Below, piece after piece: positions 27,346-37,036 of a DNA stretch of 64,000 nt. Both the position numbers and the translations under genes were made by a program. The notes beneath the pieces were generated by a model. It did not search any database. It worked only from the letters and a program-made list of their open reading frames with translations, and was not told the DNA's origin. The stretch comes from an uncultured Pelagibacteraceae bacterium (GTDB taxonomy: Bacteria > Pseudomonadota > Alphaproteobacteria > Pelagibacterales > Pelagibacteraceae). The DNA is taken from assembly GCA_902597055.1 (NCBI GenBank), contig CACJWG010000001.1, positions 1 through 64,000 on the forward strand. Reading direction: 5' to 3'. Positions within the stretch are counted from its first letter, which is position 1, and the number at the start of each line of letters is the position of its first letter.

Positions 27346-28386
27346 ATGACGAAGGTTGGGGAGCACGTCACTTTAGATATCATAGGTACTGAAAAAGAGT
27401 ACGAACCAAAATTCTTTGAAAAACTAGTCTACAAGATATCAAAGAAGGCAAAGGTAACTGTTCTAGAGATTTCAAAGTATAAATTTGAGCCACAAGGCTT
27501 CACTCTTGTAGCTTTATTAGCAGAAAGTCATATCAGCTTTCATACTTTCCCAGAAAGAGGAATTATAAGTTTTGATTTTTTTACGTGCGGAAAAGTAAAT
27601 CCCAATGTTGCCTACGATATTTTAAAAAAAGAGATTAAGCATAAAAGAATTGTAAAAAAAGAATTCAATAGAGATACAATAAGTTATTATGATGATATTT
27701 ATAGCTCACCAGGTTTAAAAAAATATTATATGGTAAAAGATGTTTTAGAAAACTTCACTTCAAAAGTAGGTCAAAACATTGAAATTTTAGATTTAGAACA
27801 GTTTGGTAAATCTCTTTTTATAGACGGTGAACTTCAAGTAGCGGAAAACGATGAACATTTGTATAGCTCTACATTTGTAAACTCTGGTTTAAAACTTAAT
27901 CCATCAAATGATAAAACTGCAATTATTGGTGGAGGGGACGGAGGGGTTGCAAGAGAATGTATCTCTAAAGGTTTTAAATTAATTGATTGGTATGAGTTAG
28001 ATCCTGAAGTTGTGACAATGTGTGAAAAATATTTATCTAAGGTAGGCAAGAAAGCGACCACAAAAAATCATGTGCAATGTGTATGGGGAGATGCATTTGA
28101 AAGTATTAAATCAGTTGAAGATAATAAGTATGATAAAATTTATGTGGACTTAAACGATGATCAGTATTGTATTGATTTGGCCGCAAAAAATATCAAATCT
28201 TTAAAAAGAATTCTTAAGCCAAATGGAACAATAACTGCACAGGTTGGAAGCCAAGATAAAAAACCTAAACAAGTTGATAAATGGTTAAATCTTTTTGAAA
28301 AAAGTTTTGGCAATACTTCATTAGATAGAGTTTATATCCCAAGCTTTGATTGTTCTTGGAATTTTGCATCTTCTCTAAATAAATAA
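27346..28386 (+). CDS. Bifunctional S-adenosylmethionine decarboxylase - aminopropyltransferase fusion
   Basis: N-terminal class 1 AdoMetDC with processing site AESHISFHTFPERGIISFDFFTCG; C-terminal aminopropyltransferase with AIIGGGDGGVARE, WYELDPEVV. Confidence 0.92.
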   Translation: MTKVGEHVTLDIIGTEKEYEPKFFEKLVYKISKKAKVTVLEISKYKFEPQGFTLVALLAESHISFHTFPERGIISFDFFTCGKVNPNVAYDILKKEIKHKRIVKKEFNRDTISYYDDIYSSPGLKKYYMVKDVLENFTSKVGQNIEILDLEQFGKSLFIDGELQVAENDEHLYSSTFVNSGLKLNPSNDKTAIIGGGDGGVARECISKGFKLIDWYELDPEVVTMCEKYLSKVGKKATTKNHVQCVWGDAFESIKSVEDNKYDKIYVDLNDDQYCIDLAAKNIKSLKRILKPNGTITAQVGSQDKKPKQVDKWLNLFEKSFGNTSLDRVYIPSFDCSWNFASSLNK

Positions 28387-28776
28387 TTAATATTTAGTAT
28401 ACTCTTTAATCTCTTTGATTTTAGATCCAGTGTGATTATTTATTTCTAACTTAATACTTGCTCGTTTGTCGTTTAAGAAGTGGATCTCTCTTGATAATAA
28501 AATGAAATGATCATCGAATTTTGAATCTTTTTCGCATTGTCTTTTATTATCTTCAATATCCCACAGTTTAGCATTTATTTCTTTTAATTTAGAGAAAAGA
28601 CTCTTAATCTTTTCATCAACTTTCACATTTTTATCATATTGTTCCTTTAAAGAATCATATTCTAAATTTATGAATTTTAATTTTTCTGAGTCTTTGATTT
28701 TGTCTTTTTTGATTTCAAGGATAGTTAATTTATCTAATAACTCACCAACAGATACTTCAACTAATATTTTATTCAT
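28387..28776 (-). CDS. Small coiled-coil protein, DUF6165-like
   Basis: 129 aa; ILVEVSVGELLDKLTILEIKKDKI, resembles DUF6165 from memory. Confidence 0.6.
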   Translation of the reverse strand: MNKILVEVSVGELLDKLTILEIKKDKIKDSEKLKFINLEYDSLKEQYDKNVKVDEKIKSLFSKLKEINAKLWDIEDNKRQCEKDSKFDDHFILLSREIHFLNDKRASIKLEINNHTGSKIKEIKEYTKY

Positions 28777-28808
28777 AAAATTTTATAGTGTGATAAATTG
28801 TTAAAAAT

Positions 28809-29738
28809 ATGTCTAATATATTAATCATAAAGCACGGATCACTAGGAGATATAGCTCAAGCGAGTGGGGCAATTCAAGATATTTATGACAACCATAAAGA
28901 TGATTTTATTTATTTGTTAACATCTCACGTATATTCAGATCTTTTCAAAAAAAATCCCAATATAAAAGAAGTAATTGTCGATAAAAGATTGTCCAGGTTT
29001 AATTTGATCTATCTTTTTTCTTTAATGAAAAAAATTAAACAACATAAGTTTACAAAGGTCTATGATCTACAGAATTCCTCAAGGACTTCATTTTATAAAA
29101 GAATTTTATTTCCTAATTTAGGATCTTATAAATGGTCTTCTTCTGAAACTACTCTTCCAGCAAATGAAACTAAAAAAGAATTTGATAAAAAACCAGTATT
29201 AGAAAGATTTGATCACCAATTAAAGATATCTGGTTTAAAAACATTTCACACTTTAAAGCCAGATTTTTCTTGGGGTTGTTCTAATATCGATAAACTTATT
29301 TCTAAATATAATTTATCTGATTATATATTGTTATTTCCTTTCTGCTCTGAACACTTAGAGCAAAAGAAATGGCCATATTACGATCAATTAATAAAACTGA
29401 TAAAACAAAATTATCCTAATCTAAAAATAGTGATAGCACCTGGTCCCGGTGAAATAGAAAAAGCAAAAGAATTAGATGCTGTTTCTATTTTAAGTGAAGA
29501 TAAAGCAATTTCAATTTCAGAACTAGCAGGTTTAATAAAGAGAAGTAAATTTGTCGTTGCCAATGATACAGGTCCTGCGCATATGGCAGCACACTTGAAT
29601 GTTAAAGGTTTATCGTTGTTTGGAAGTCACACAACAGCTCACAAAGTAAGTATTGAAAGAGAAAACTTTAAAGCAATACAAGTGAGTGATTTAAAAAACT
29701 TAAGTGCAGAGAAAGTTTTTGAAAGATTAGTTCTTTAA
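28809..29738 (+). CDS. Family 9 glycosyltransferase (heptosyltransferase-like)
   Basis: ILIIKHGSLGDIAQASGAIQDI, VYDLQNSSRTSFYKRILFP, FVVANDTGPAHMAAHL. Confidence 0.9.
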   Translation: MSNILIIKHGSLGDIAQASGAIQDIYDNHKDDFIYLLTSHVYSDLFKKNPNIKEVIVDKRLSRFNLIYLFSLMKKIKQHKFTKVYDLQNSSRTSFYKRILFPNLGSYKWSSSETTLPANETKKEFDKKPVLERFDHQLKISGLKTFHTLKPDFSWGCSNIDKLISKYNLSDYILLFPFCSEHLEQKKWPYYDQLIKLIKQNYPNLKIVIAPGPGEIEKAKELDAVSILSEDKAISISELAGLIKRSKFVVANDTGPAHMAAHLNVKGLSLFGSHTTAHKVSIERENFKAIQVSDLKNLSAEKVFERLVL

Positions 29739-30815
29739 AATTTCTAAATATTTTTTTAAGATTTCTGGCCAAAGAAATTTTTTTGCATTTTCTTGTGCAT
29801 TTTTTCCCAAAACCTTAAATTTATTATTCTGTAATATATCAACTAAACTTTGATAGATTTCATCTAAATTGTTCCCATCGCAAAGTAGGCCAGTTTCATT
29901 ATTGACAATTGCGTCAGACGCACCACCAACTTTTCCACCAATAGACGGAACTCCATATTGAGCAGCCTCAATATAAACAATTCCAAATCCCTCTACAGAT
30001 TTTTTATAAGAAGTTGATGGCATAACAAAAACATTTGAATTTTTTAAATAAGAATTTTTTTCATCTTTAGATAAATCTTTCAAAAACAAAACATTACTCT
30101 CAAGTCTTAATTCTTTAATAAGTTTTTTTTGAGATTCCAAAGTATCGCCTTGACCTATACAAATATAAATTATGTTTGGATAAATTTCTTTCAAATTTCT
30201 TAAAGACATAATAATTTTTTCATGATTTTTTCTTTTATCAAATCTAGCAACAGTAATTAGTCTTGGCTCTTTTCCTTCAAGTTTCTTTAATATTTTTTCA
30301 TCTATTTTTGGATTTACTTCCTCTCTTGGAAATACACCTGGATTTATAACTTTGATTTTTTCTTCATTAACACCTATTTCAATACCTAGGTTTTTTGTGA
30401 AGTTTGAATTTGCAATGATATGATCGCAGTTGTTTAACACTCTAACAACTCGTTTATTAAGAAAAGAATCTTTTTTATGATTTATCTCTTTAGAGTGAAT
30501 AAGACATGTTTTTCTTATTTTGGTATTGATGTTTTCTAAACTTTTCCAATGATCAGAGATGATATTTTTTACTTTAGTATTTTTTTGTAAGTAATTATTA
30601 ATTAATGAAGCTTTTCTAAATTTTCTAAAGATTTTTGGACCTCCAACTCTTTCAATTGAAAATGATAAATCTTCATCAAATTTTTCTTGCTGATAATGCT
30701 CATCAGCAAATACTTTAACCATCATATGCTCTGACAATGATTTTGTAAGGCCAAACATAAGATTTTGCATGCCCCCAACATCAGGTGGAAAATTTCTTGT
30801 GATAATTAAATTCAT
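29727..30815 (-). CDS. Family 4 glycosyltransferase
   Basis: RNFPPDVGGMQNLMFGL, LITVARFDKRKNHEKII, EGFGIVYIEAAQYGVPSIGGKVGGASDAIVNNETGLL. Confidence 0.93.
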   Translation of the reverse strand: MNLIITRNFPPDVGGMQNLMFGLTKSLSEHMMVKVFADEHYQQEKFDEDLSFSIERVGGPKIFRKFRKASLINNYLQKNTKVKNIISDHWKSLENINTKIRKTCLIHSKEINHKKDSFLNKRVVRVLNNCDHIIANSNFTKNLGIEIGVNEEKIKVINPGVFPREEVNPKIDEKILKKLEGKEPRLITVARFDKRKNHEKIIMSLRNLKEIYPNIIYICIGQGDTLESQKKLIKELRLESNVLFLKDLSKDEKNSYLKNSNVFVMPSTSYKKSVEGFGIVYIEAAQYGVPSIGGKVGGASDAIVNNETGLLCDGNNLDEIYQSLVDILQNNKFKVLGKNAQENAKKFLWPEILKKYLEILKN

Positions 30816-31369
30816 TATTTAAACCATTTAATACTGCATCCCATACTAGGATATTGTTCTTTCGGACCTTGTTGAGTTTTAGCAATTAGTTTCATTGATT
30901 TAAGCAACTCACTGTCACCCGAACCAATAGGCTTTAAATCATTTAATTCTCTTATTCTTCCTCTATAATTGAGCTCAAGGTTTTTGTTGTATCCAAAAAA
31001 GTCTGGAGTGCAAACTGCATCATATTTTTTTGCAACTTCTTGAGTTTCATCAATTAAATATGGAAATGAAAATTTATATCTATCAGAAAACTTTTTCATG
31101 TTTTCAAAAGAGTCTTCTGGATAGTTTTTGGTATCATTTGACATTATCGCAACTGAGTTAATGCCATATTCTTTAAGTTTTGCACAATCATCTGCTAGTT
31201 CTCTTATTATAGCTTTAACATAAGGACAATGATTGCAAATAAACATTATCAAAGTTCCATTATCACCTTTGACATCATTCAATGTTAATAACTCCCCATT
31301 AATTGATTTAAGCTTAAAATCTATTGCATTCAGACCGAAATCACATATTGGAGTTTTTAAAAGTGCCAT
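30815..31369 (-). CDS. Thioredoxin-like / AhpC-TSA redoxin family protein
   Basis: LIMFICNHCPYVKAIIRELADDC, VCTPDFFGYNKNLEL. Confidence 0.88.
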   Translation of the reverse strand: MALLKTPICDFGLNAIDFKLKSINGELLTLNDVKGDNGTLIMFICNHCPYVKAIIRELADDCAKLKEYGINSVAIMSNDTKNYPEDSFENMKKFSDRYKFSFPYLIDETQEVAKKYDAVCTPDFFGYNKNLELNYRGRIRELNDLKPIGSGDSELLKSMKLIAKTQQGPKEQYPSMGCSIKWFK

Positions 31370-31386
31370 GTTAGAATATATAAATT

Positions 31387-31899
31387 ATGTTTTACGATTT
31401 GGAAAATAAAAAACCAAAAAACTCTGGCGAAAATTGGGTAGCTCCTAATGCTGTTATTATTGGAGATGTAACGTTAGATAAGAATACAAGTGTTTGGTTT
31501 AATGCAACCTTAAGAGGTGACATTGAAAATATTTATATAGGTGAGGGCTCAAACGTTCAGGATGGTTGTGTGTTACATACTGATCCAGGTTGTCCTTTGA
31601 AAGTCGGAAAAAATGTAACCATTGGACATTTAGTAATGCTTCATGGATGCACAATCGGTGACAATAGTTTAATCGGAATTGGTGCCGTAATCTTGAACAA
31701 AGCAAAGATAGGAAAAAATTGCATTATAGGAGCCAAGGCTCTGATCACAGAAAATAAAGAGATACCCGATAATTCTTTAGTTGTAGGATCTCCAGGAAAA
31801 ATTGTTAGACAAGTGACTGAAGAAGAAAAAAAAGCAGTGTTTGAAAACACAAAACACTATCAAGATAACTGGAAAAAATATTCTAAATCAATTTTTTAA
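31387..31899 (+). CDS. Gamma-class carbonic anhydrase-like (left-handed beta-helix) protein
   Basis: VAPNAVIIGDVTLDKNTSVWFNATLRGDIENIYIGEGSNVQDGCVLHTD, VTIGHLVMLHGCTIGDNSLIGIGA. Confidence 0.92.
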   Translation: MFYDLENKKPKNSGENWVAPNAVIIGDVTLDKNTSVWFNATLRGDIENIYIGEGSNVQDGCVLHTDPGCPLKVGKNVTIGHLVMLHGCTIGDNSLIGIGAVILNKAKIGKNCIIGAKALITENKEIPDNSLVVGSPGKIVRQVTEEEKKAVFENTKHYQDNWKKYSKSIF

Positions 31900-31911
31900 T
31901 TAAAAGATTTT

Positions 31912-33726
31912 ATGTGTCAAATTTTAAAAAATTTTATCCTAATTTTTTTTTCATGTTTTTTAATAATAAGGCCAGCTTACTCGGTGAACATAACAGGAGC
32001 TAATACAATTAATAGCGACTCAACAACTCAACAAGTTTATAATGCAGATGATACATCATTAACAATTACAAATTCTTCGACACTGTCAAGAACTGGGCAA
32101 GCAACAGTTAATATTAACGAGCAAGGAGATGCAACACTAACTATTAACTCTGGTTCTTCTATTACTGCTACTTCTCATAATACAGTTCAAGGAAAAGACC
32201 AGGATGGGTTAACTGTGACTAACTCAGGAACAATTAGTTCTGGTGGATCGAAAGCAATTAATTTATTAAACGCTCAGAACTCCACTGTAACAAATAATGC
32301 TGGAGGAATAATAAAAAGTAATACTAACACCATTACTCTTACAGAAAATTCAGGAACGGGAAACAATGTAACAATTACTAACTCAGGACAAATCTTTGCC
32401 GAAGCTGTTAGCTCTGGAGAAACTAATAATAATGCTATCAAGTCTGAAGACGATACAAACAACATGACCCTTATAAATAATATTGGGGGACATATTTATA
32501 ATAACAATTCCTCTGCAACCGCTCTACAACAAGCAACAGTTTTTATTGCTGCTGAAGATACTGCAACTTTAACTAATAGCGGAAAAATAGAAAATAAAGC
32601 AGGGCCAGAAAATTACGCAATTAGAATAGCTGGAAGTGGAGTGACTGTTACTTTAAAAGACTCAGGAAAAGTAATCGGTAAAATTAATGTGGCTGATTCA
32701 GGTCATACTATAAGATTACAACACGGTGCAGGACAAGGTTATTACTATGACATAGATGGAAATGGCACTTATACTTTACAGGATCTAGATGGCAATCCAG
32801 TTGTCAAAGGTTCAGCAGGATCTGTCGGTCAAGGTGGAAACGAGATGGTAGATGAGGAACTAGGATATAAATCATTAAGTATGAGAAGTTCTCTTGTAAG
32901 ATATCAACAAAGCGATGAATACTCTGAAAGAGAAAAGGGATGGGGTGAAATAACAACTTCTCTCTTAAAAAGAGATGGAGATAAAAATACTTTAGCACTC
33001 GATAATGAAAAAATAGGTATAGGTGCAAATATTTTTGAACCAATTTCAAATAACAAAACTTTAATTTTTTCTTTTGAAACAAGTATACAGAATATTTCAA
33101 AAAATCATGATATCGATAAATTTAGTTTTTTAACAGGTATAAACTTTGACACAATTAAAATTAGTGATGGAATAAATTCAGAAATATACCTTTTAGGTGG
33201 AGCTAGCTTTAATAAAAGTGAAAGAAACATTTTAACAAATACTACATCGACTGGATTGTTGGATATATCTGATGAATATATGAGTTATGAAATCTTAATT
33301 GGAAATAAGTTAAACTTTAACAACTTATTACCTGATTTAAGTTTTAATTTTGGTTACTCACATACGCCAACTCATGAAGAAAGCAAATATTACAAATGGG
33401 AAGAGAGAGATGTTTATAATGGATCGGTAGCCTTAAGTAACGAACATCAAATTTTAAAAGATAAAAAAAAGAATTTAAATGTTTCTTGGATAGCTGATGC
33501 TAGAACTGTAATTGATGATAACGTTCAAGTTTTTTATGTAAACGGAACAAAAGGATCTTATTCTCAGAACAATGATTTAAAGACTGAACTTAGTTTATCC
33601 GCTGGACTAAATTATGACTATAATTTTAATGATAATAACAAGTTCTCGATTGCTCTCGAAGGTCTACAAACAAGTCAAGATACAAGCGGAATTCAAGCAA
33701 ATTTAAAATACACAAATAAATTTTAA
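31912..33726 (+). CDS. Autotransporter-type outer membrane protein (beta-helix passenger, beta-barrel ending in F)
   Basis: Signal peptide; repeated LTITNSS/TVTNSGTI-type N/T/S/G-rich strands; C-terminal half alternating amphipathic strands ending IQANLKYTNKF. Confidence 0.8.
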   Translation: MCQILKNFILIFFSCFLIIRPAYSVNITGANTINSDSTTQQVYNADDTSLTITNSSTLSRTGQATVNINEQGDATLTINSGSSITATSHNTVQGKDQDGLTVTNSGTISSGGSKAINLLNAQNSTVTNNAGGIIKSNTNTITLTENSGTGNNVTITNSGQIFAEAVSSGETNNNAIKSEDDTNNMTLINNIGGHIYNNNSSATALQQATVFIAAEDTATLTNSGKIENKAGPENYAIRIAGSGVTVTLKDSGKVIGKINVADSGHTIRLQHGAGQGYYYDIDGNGTYTLQDLDGNPVVKGSAGSVGQGGNEMVDEELGYKSLSMRSSLVRYQQSDEYSEREKGWGEITTSLLKRDGDKNTLALDNEKIGIGANIFEPISNNKTLIFSFETSIQNISKNHDIDKFSFLTGINFDTIKISDGINSEIYLLGGASFNKSERNILTNTTSTGLLDISDEYMSYEILIGNKLNFNNLLPDLSFNFGYSHTPTHEESKYYKWEERDVYNGSVALSNEHQILKDKKKNLNVSWIADARTVIDDNVQVFYVNGTKGSYSQNNDLKTELSLSAGLNYDYNFNDNNKFSIALEGLQTSQDTSGIQANLKYTNKF

Positions 33727-33736
33727 GTTACTTTTC

Positions 33737-34336
33737 TTAAGGAACGAGCCAAGCATTCTTATTAGTTTCAAAATCAAATTTAGCTCTTCGATGTCCTTTG
33801 GCTGCAAGATACAGCCATTCAATTGATTTAATTTTACATTTAATAACAGTAAAATTTTTATAACCTTCTTCACTTTGCTCCATTGTGTAATCAAAATCTT
33901 CTAATTTAGATATCATTCCAGAAGTTGGATTTTCTGATGCAGTTCCTGGTGGGCTATCGGTTAAGTAACAACGTCTACTTATATGTTGAGTTTTTTTCCA
34001 TGACTCTTCAGTTGTCGAATTTTGATTATTTACTTCACACTCAACTTTTACTCTTAACTGTATCTTTTCTTCTTTATCATAGAAAACTAGAGAGGCATTC
34101 TTATTTTTTTTAAGAATATCCACCTTTGGAGATCTTAGATCAGTATGAAATTGCAATAGATTGTTTGCTCTATCTGATTTACGTAAAACAACAATTCTAC
34201 CATCTACATCATTTTGGTGAGCACAGATAAATACAGGAATTCTAAATTGAGAACTTCTATTCGTCACTGCATCATCAAGCATTGACCAGATTTTCTTTTT
34301 AATCTCCGTGAAGTCTTCATAGTACGCAGGCTGCAT
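33737..34336 (-). CDS. Pyridoxamine 5'-phosphate oxidase family protein
   Basis: VVLRKSDRANNLLQFHTDLRSPKVDILKKNKNASLVFYDKEEKIQLRVK, IEWLYLAAKGHRRAKFDF. Confidence 0.85.
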   Translation of the reverse strand: MQPAYYEDFTEIKKKIWSMLDDAVTNRSSQFRIPVFICAHQNDVDGRIVVLRKSDRANNLLQFHTDLRSPKVDILKKNKNASLVFYDKEEKIQLRVKVECEVNNQNSTTEESWKKTQHISRRCYLTDSPPGTASENPTSGMISKLEDFDYTMEQSEEGYKNFTVIKCKIKSIEWLYLAAKGHRRAKFDFETNKNAWLVP

Positions 34337-34340
34337 ACTT

Positions 34341-35210
34341 TTACTTTCTAAATCTTTTTATTAAGCTTGAAGTATCCCATCTTTTACCACCCATGTCTTG
34401 AACTTCAGCGTAATACTTATCAATTATTTCTGTGATCGGTAATAATGATCCATTATTCTTTGCTTCTTCCATTGCAATTTTAAGATCTTTTCTCATCCAA
34501 TCTACAGCAAAGCCAAAATCAAATTTATCTTCTAACATTGTTTTATAACGGTTCTCCATTTGCCAAGACTGTGCAGCACCTTTTGAAATAACTTCAATCA
34601 CATCTTCCATGTTTAATCCTGCTTTTTGACCAAAGTTAATTGCTTCAGATAATCCTTGTACTAATCCCGCAATACAAATTTGATTGACCATCTTTGCTAA
34701 TTGACCTGAACCAGATTTACCTAGCAACTTTACTTTTTTACTATAGCAATCAATTTTATCTAATGCTTTATCAAAATCCTCTTGATCTCCACCAACCATT
34801 ACAGTTAATGCTCCATTCTCAGCACCTGCTTGACCACCAGATACGGGTGCATCTAAAAAACCAAAACCATTTTTTTTTGCGTGTGAATAAATTTCTCTTG
34901 CTATTGTTGCTGAAGCAGTTGTGTTATCAATATAAACTGCGCCTTTATTAATTGACTTAAATATTCCATTTTCTCCAAATGTAACTTCTCTTAGATCGTT
35001 GTCGTTCCCTACACATGTAAAAACATAATCAGCATCTTTCGCAGCATCTTTAGGGGTGTCAGCTTTCTTTCCTTTGAAATCTTTTAGCCATTTATCAGCT
35101 TTCGCTCCTGTTCTATTATAAACAGTTACATTGTGCCCGCCTTTTGATATATAACCAGCCATGGGGTATCCCATTACACCAAGACCAATGAAAGCAACGT
35201 TACAAGACAT
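34341..35210 (-). CDS. NAD(P)-dependent beta-hydroxyacid dehydrogenase (3-hydroxyisobutyrate dehydrogenase-like)
   Basis: VAFIGLGVMGYPMAGYISKGGHNVTVYNRT, FLDAPVSGGQAGAENGALTVMVGG. Confidence 0.93.
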   Translation of the reverse strand: MSCNVAFIGLGVMGYPMAGYISKGGHNVTVYNRTGAKADKWLKDFKGKKADTPKDAAKDADYVFTCVGNDNDLREVTFGENGIFKSINKGAVYIDNTTASATIAREIYSHAKKNGFGFLDAPVSGGQAGAENGALTVMVGGDQEDFDKALDKIDCYSKKVKLLGKSGSGQLAKMVNQICIAGLVQGLSEAINFGQKAGLNMEDVIEVISKGAAQSWQMENRYKTMLEDKFDFGFAVDWMRKDLKIAMEEAKNNGSLLPITEIIDKYYAEVQDMGGKRWDTSSLIKRFRK

Positions 35211-35216
35211 AATTTA

Positions 35217-36419
35217 ATGTTAAAAAATTTAAGTATTAAAGTAATTATTTTTGGATTTATATTTACATTTTTTTCAAGCTTTGGACAGAGTTTTTTTCTA
35301 GGATTGTTCAACGAAAGCATAAGAAATGAATTAAATATTACTCATGGACAATTTGGCTCAATCTATGCATCAGCAACTTTATTAAGTAGTATAATTTTAA
35401 TTTGGGTTGGAAAAAAAATAGATGACTTTGATGTCTTAAAATTTTCTTTCTTTGTTATATCTTTGCTTGCAATTTCAACATTTACTTTCTCAAAGATTAA
35501 TTCAGTAATATTTCTTTTTGTTGCAATATTGCTAATGAGATTTTCTGGTCAAGGAATGATGTCTCACACTGCTTCTACTACAATATCCAGATATTTCACT
35601 AACACAAGGGGAAAGGCTCTTAGTACTGGATGGTTTGGTTTATCTACTGCAGAATTTTTAATGCCAGTTACAATAATTTATGCTCTTACAATAATGGATT
35701 GGAGAAATATATGGATCATTATCTCAGTTGCTATAATTTTATTTCTCCCTTTGGTATCTTACTCTTTAGTTAAAGAGGTTAAACTTTCATCGAGAGAGAA
35801 TGGCAATGAAGTTATTAAAGAAAATATAAAACAATGGAAAAGATCTGAGGTTATTAAAGATTATAGATTTATTATTATAGCATTGAATATGCTAGCAATG
35901 CCCTGGATAGCCACAGGAATATTTGTTTATCAATCATTTATTTTATCTGCAAAAAACTGGGGCGAATATACTATTGCTCAATCATTTATGGTTTATTCAA
36001 TAGCATCAGTTTTAACTTTATTTCTTGCAGGGTATTTAATTGATAAATTTACAAGTAGAAAACTACTTATATATATGAATATCCCTTTTTTGATTTCTTT
36101 ATTAATTTTAATTTACTTTCAATCACCAGTTTCCTCATTCTTCTTTCTTGGATTAATAGGGGTATCAAATGGTTTTGCTAACGTTTTAGGATCATCAACG
36201 TGGGCTGAATTATATGGAGTTAAATTTATAGGATCAATTAAAGCTCTAACAACTGCATTAATGGTATTTTCAACAGCATTTGGAACAGCTCTTTTTGGAT
36301 TAATGATAGACTTTGACTTTTCTATAGAGCAGATAGCAATGATTTCTGGTGGTTATATTTTGATTTCCTTAACTTTACTGTTTTTAATTAAAAACAAACT
36401 CAATCCTACTATTTTATAA
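35217..36419 (+). CDS. MFS transporter
   Basis: 400 aa, about 12 TM; FGQSFFLGLFNESIRNELNITHGQFGSIYASATLLSS, GYLIDKFTSRKLL. Confidence 0.9.
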   Translation: MLKNLSIKVIIFGFIFTFFSSFGQSFFLGLFNESIRNELNITHGQFGSIYASATLLSSIILIWVGKKIDDFDVLKFSFFVISLLAISTFTFSKINSVIFLFVAILLMRFSGQGMMSHTASTTISRYFTNTRGKALSTGWFGLSTAEFLMPVTIIYALTIMDWRNIWIIISVAIILFLPLVSYSLVKEVKLSSRENGNEVIKENIKQWKRSEVIKDYRFIIIALNMLAMPWIATGIFVYQSFILSAKNWGEYTIAQSFMVYSIASVLTLFLAGYLIDKFTSRKLLIYMNIPFLISLLILIYFQSPVSSFFFLGLIGVSNGFANVLGSSTWAELYGVKFIGSIKALTTALMVFSTAFGTALFGLMIDFDFSIEQIAMISGGYILISLTLLFLIKNKLNPTIL

Positions 36420-36461
36420 AAACACCTTGATTTTATAGACCTCAGAGTATAAATACTCCGC

Positions 36462-36989
36462 ATGGCTAGAGTAACTGTAGAAGATTGTATCGATAAAGTA
36501 GACAGCCCTTACGAATTAGTTTTAGTTGCAAAGGAAAGAGCTACTCAATTAAATTCTGGAATTGAACCGAGTGTTGAAAGAGATAACGATAAAAATACTG
36601 TTATCGCACTTAGAGAAATTGCGAATGAAAATGTCAAAACAAGTGAGTTAACAGATAGCGCTGTTTATAAACTAAGAAAACATATCGAACAAGTTGATGA
36701 TTTAAGTGAAGAAGATGAAGATATCGGAGATGATTTTGAGAACCTATACAAAGGTGAAATCTCTAAAAGTGGAACACCAATTTTACCATCTAAAAGAGCA
36801 AGAAAAGTTCCTGAAAAAATTCAAGTTTCAAAAGAAGATTTAGCTGAACTACAAAATGCTGATGCTCCTCAATCAAATGATGCTCCAGCTGAAGAGGGTG
36901 GAGTAGAAGAAAGTAACGAAGTTTCTCTTGATGAAATAGCTGAAAACGATCAGCAAGAAGCTGATAACTCAGAAAATTCAGAACAATAA
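36462..36989 (+). CDS. rpoZ: DNA-directed RNA polymerase omega subunit with long acidic tail
   Basis: [33 protein letters not shown]...[14 protein letters not shown]-terminal region rich in D/E/N/S. Confidence 0.93.
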   Translation: MARVTVEDCIDKVDSPYELVLVAKERATQLNSGIEPSVERDNDKNTVIALREIANENVKTSELTDSAVYKLRKHIEQVDDLSEEDEDIGDDFENLYKGEISKSGTPILPSKRARKVPEKIQVSKEDLAELQNADAPQSNDAPAEEGGVEESNEVSLDEIAENDQQEADNSENSEQ

Positions 36990-37036
36990 TATTTCAATCA
37001 TAATCAAAATAAGTTATTTAATTAAACATAGTTTTA

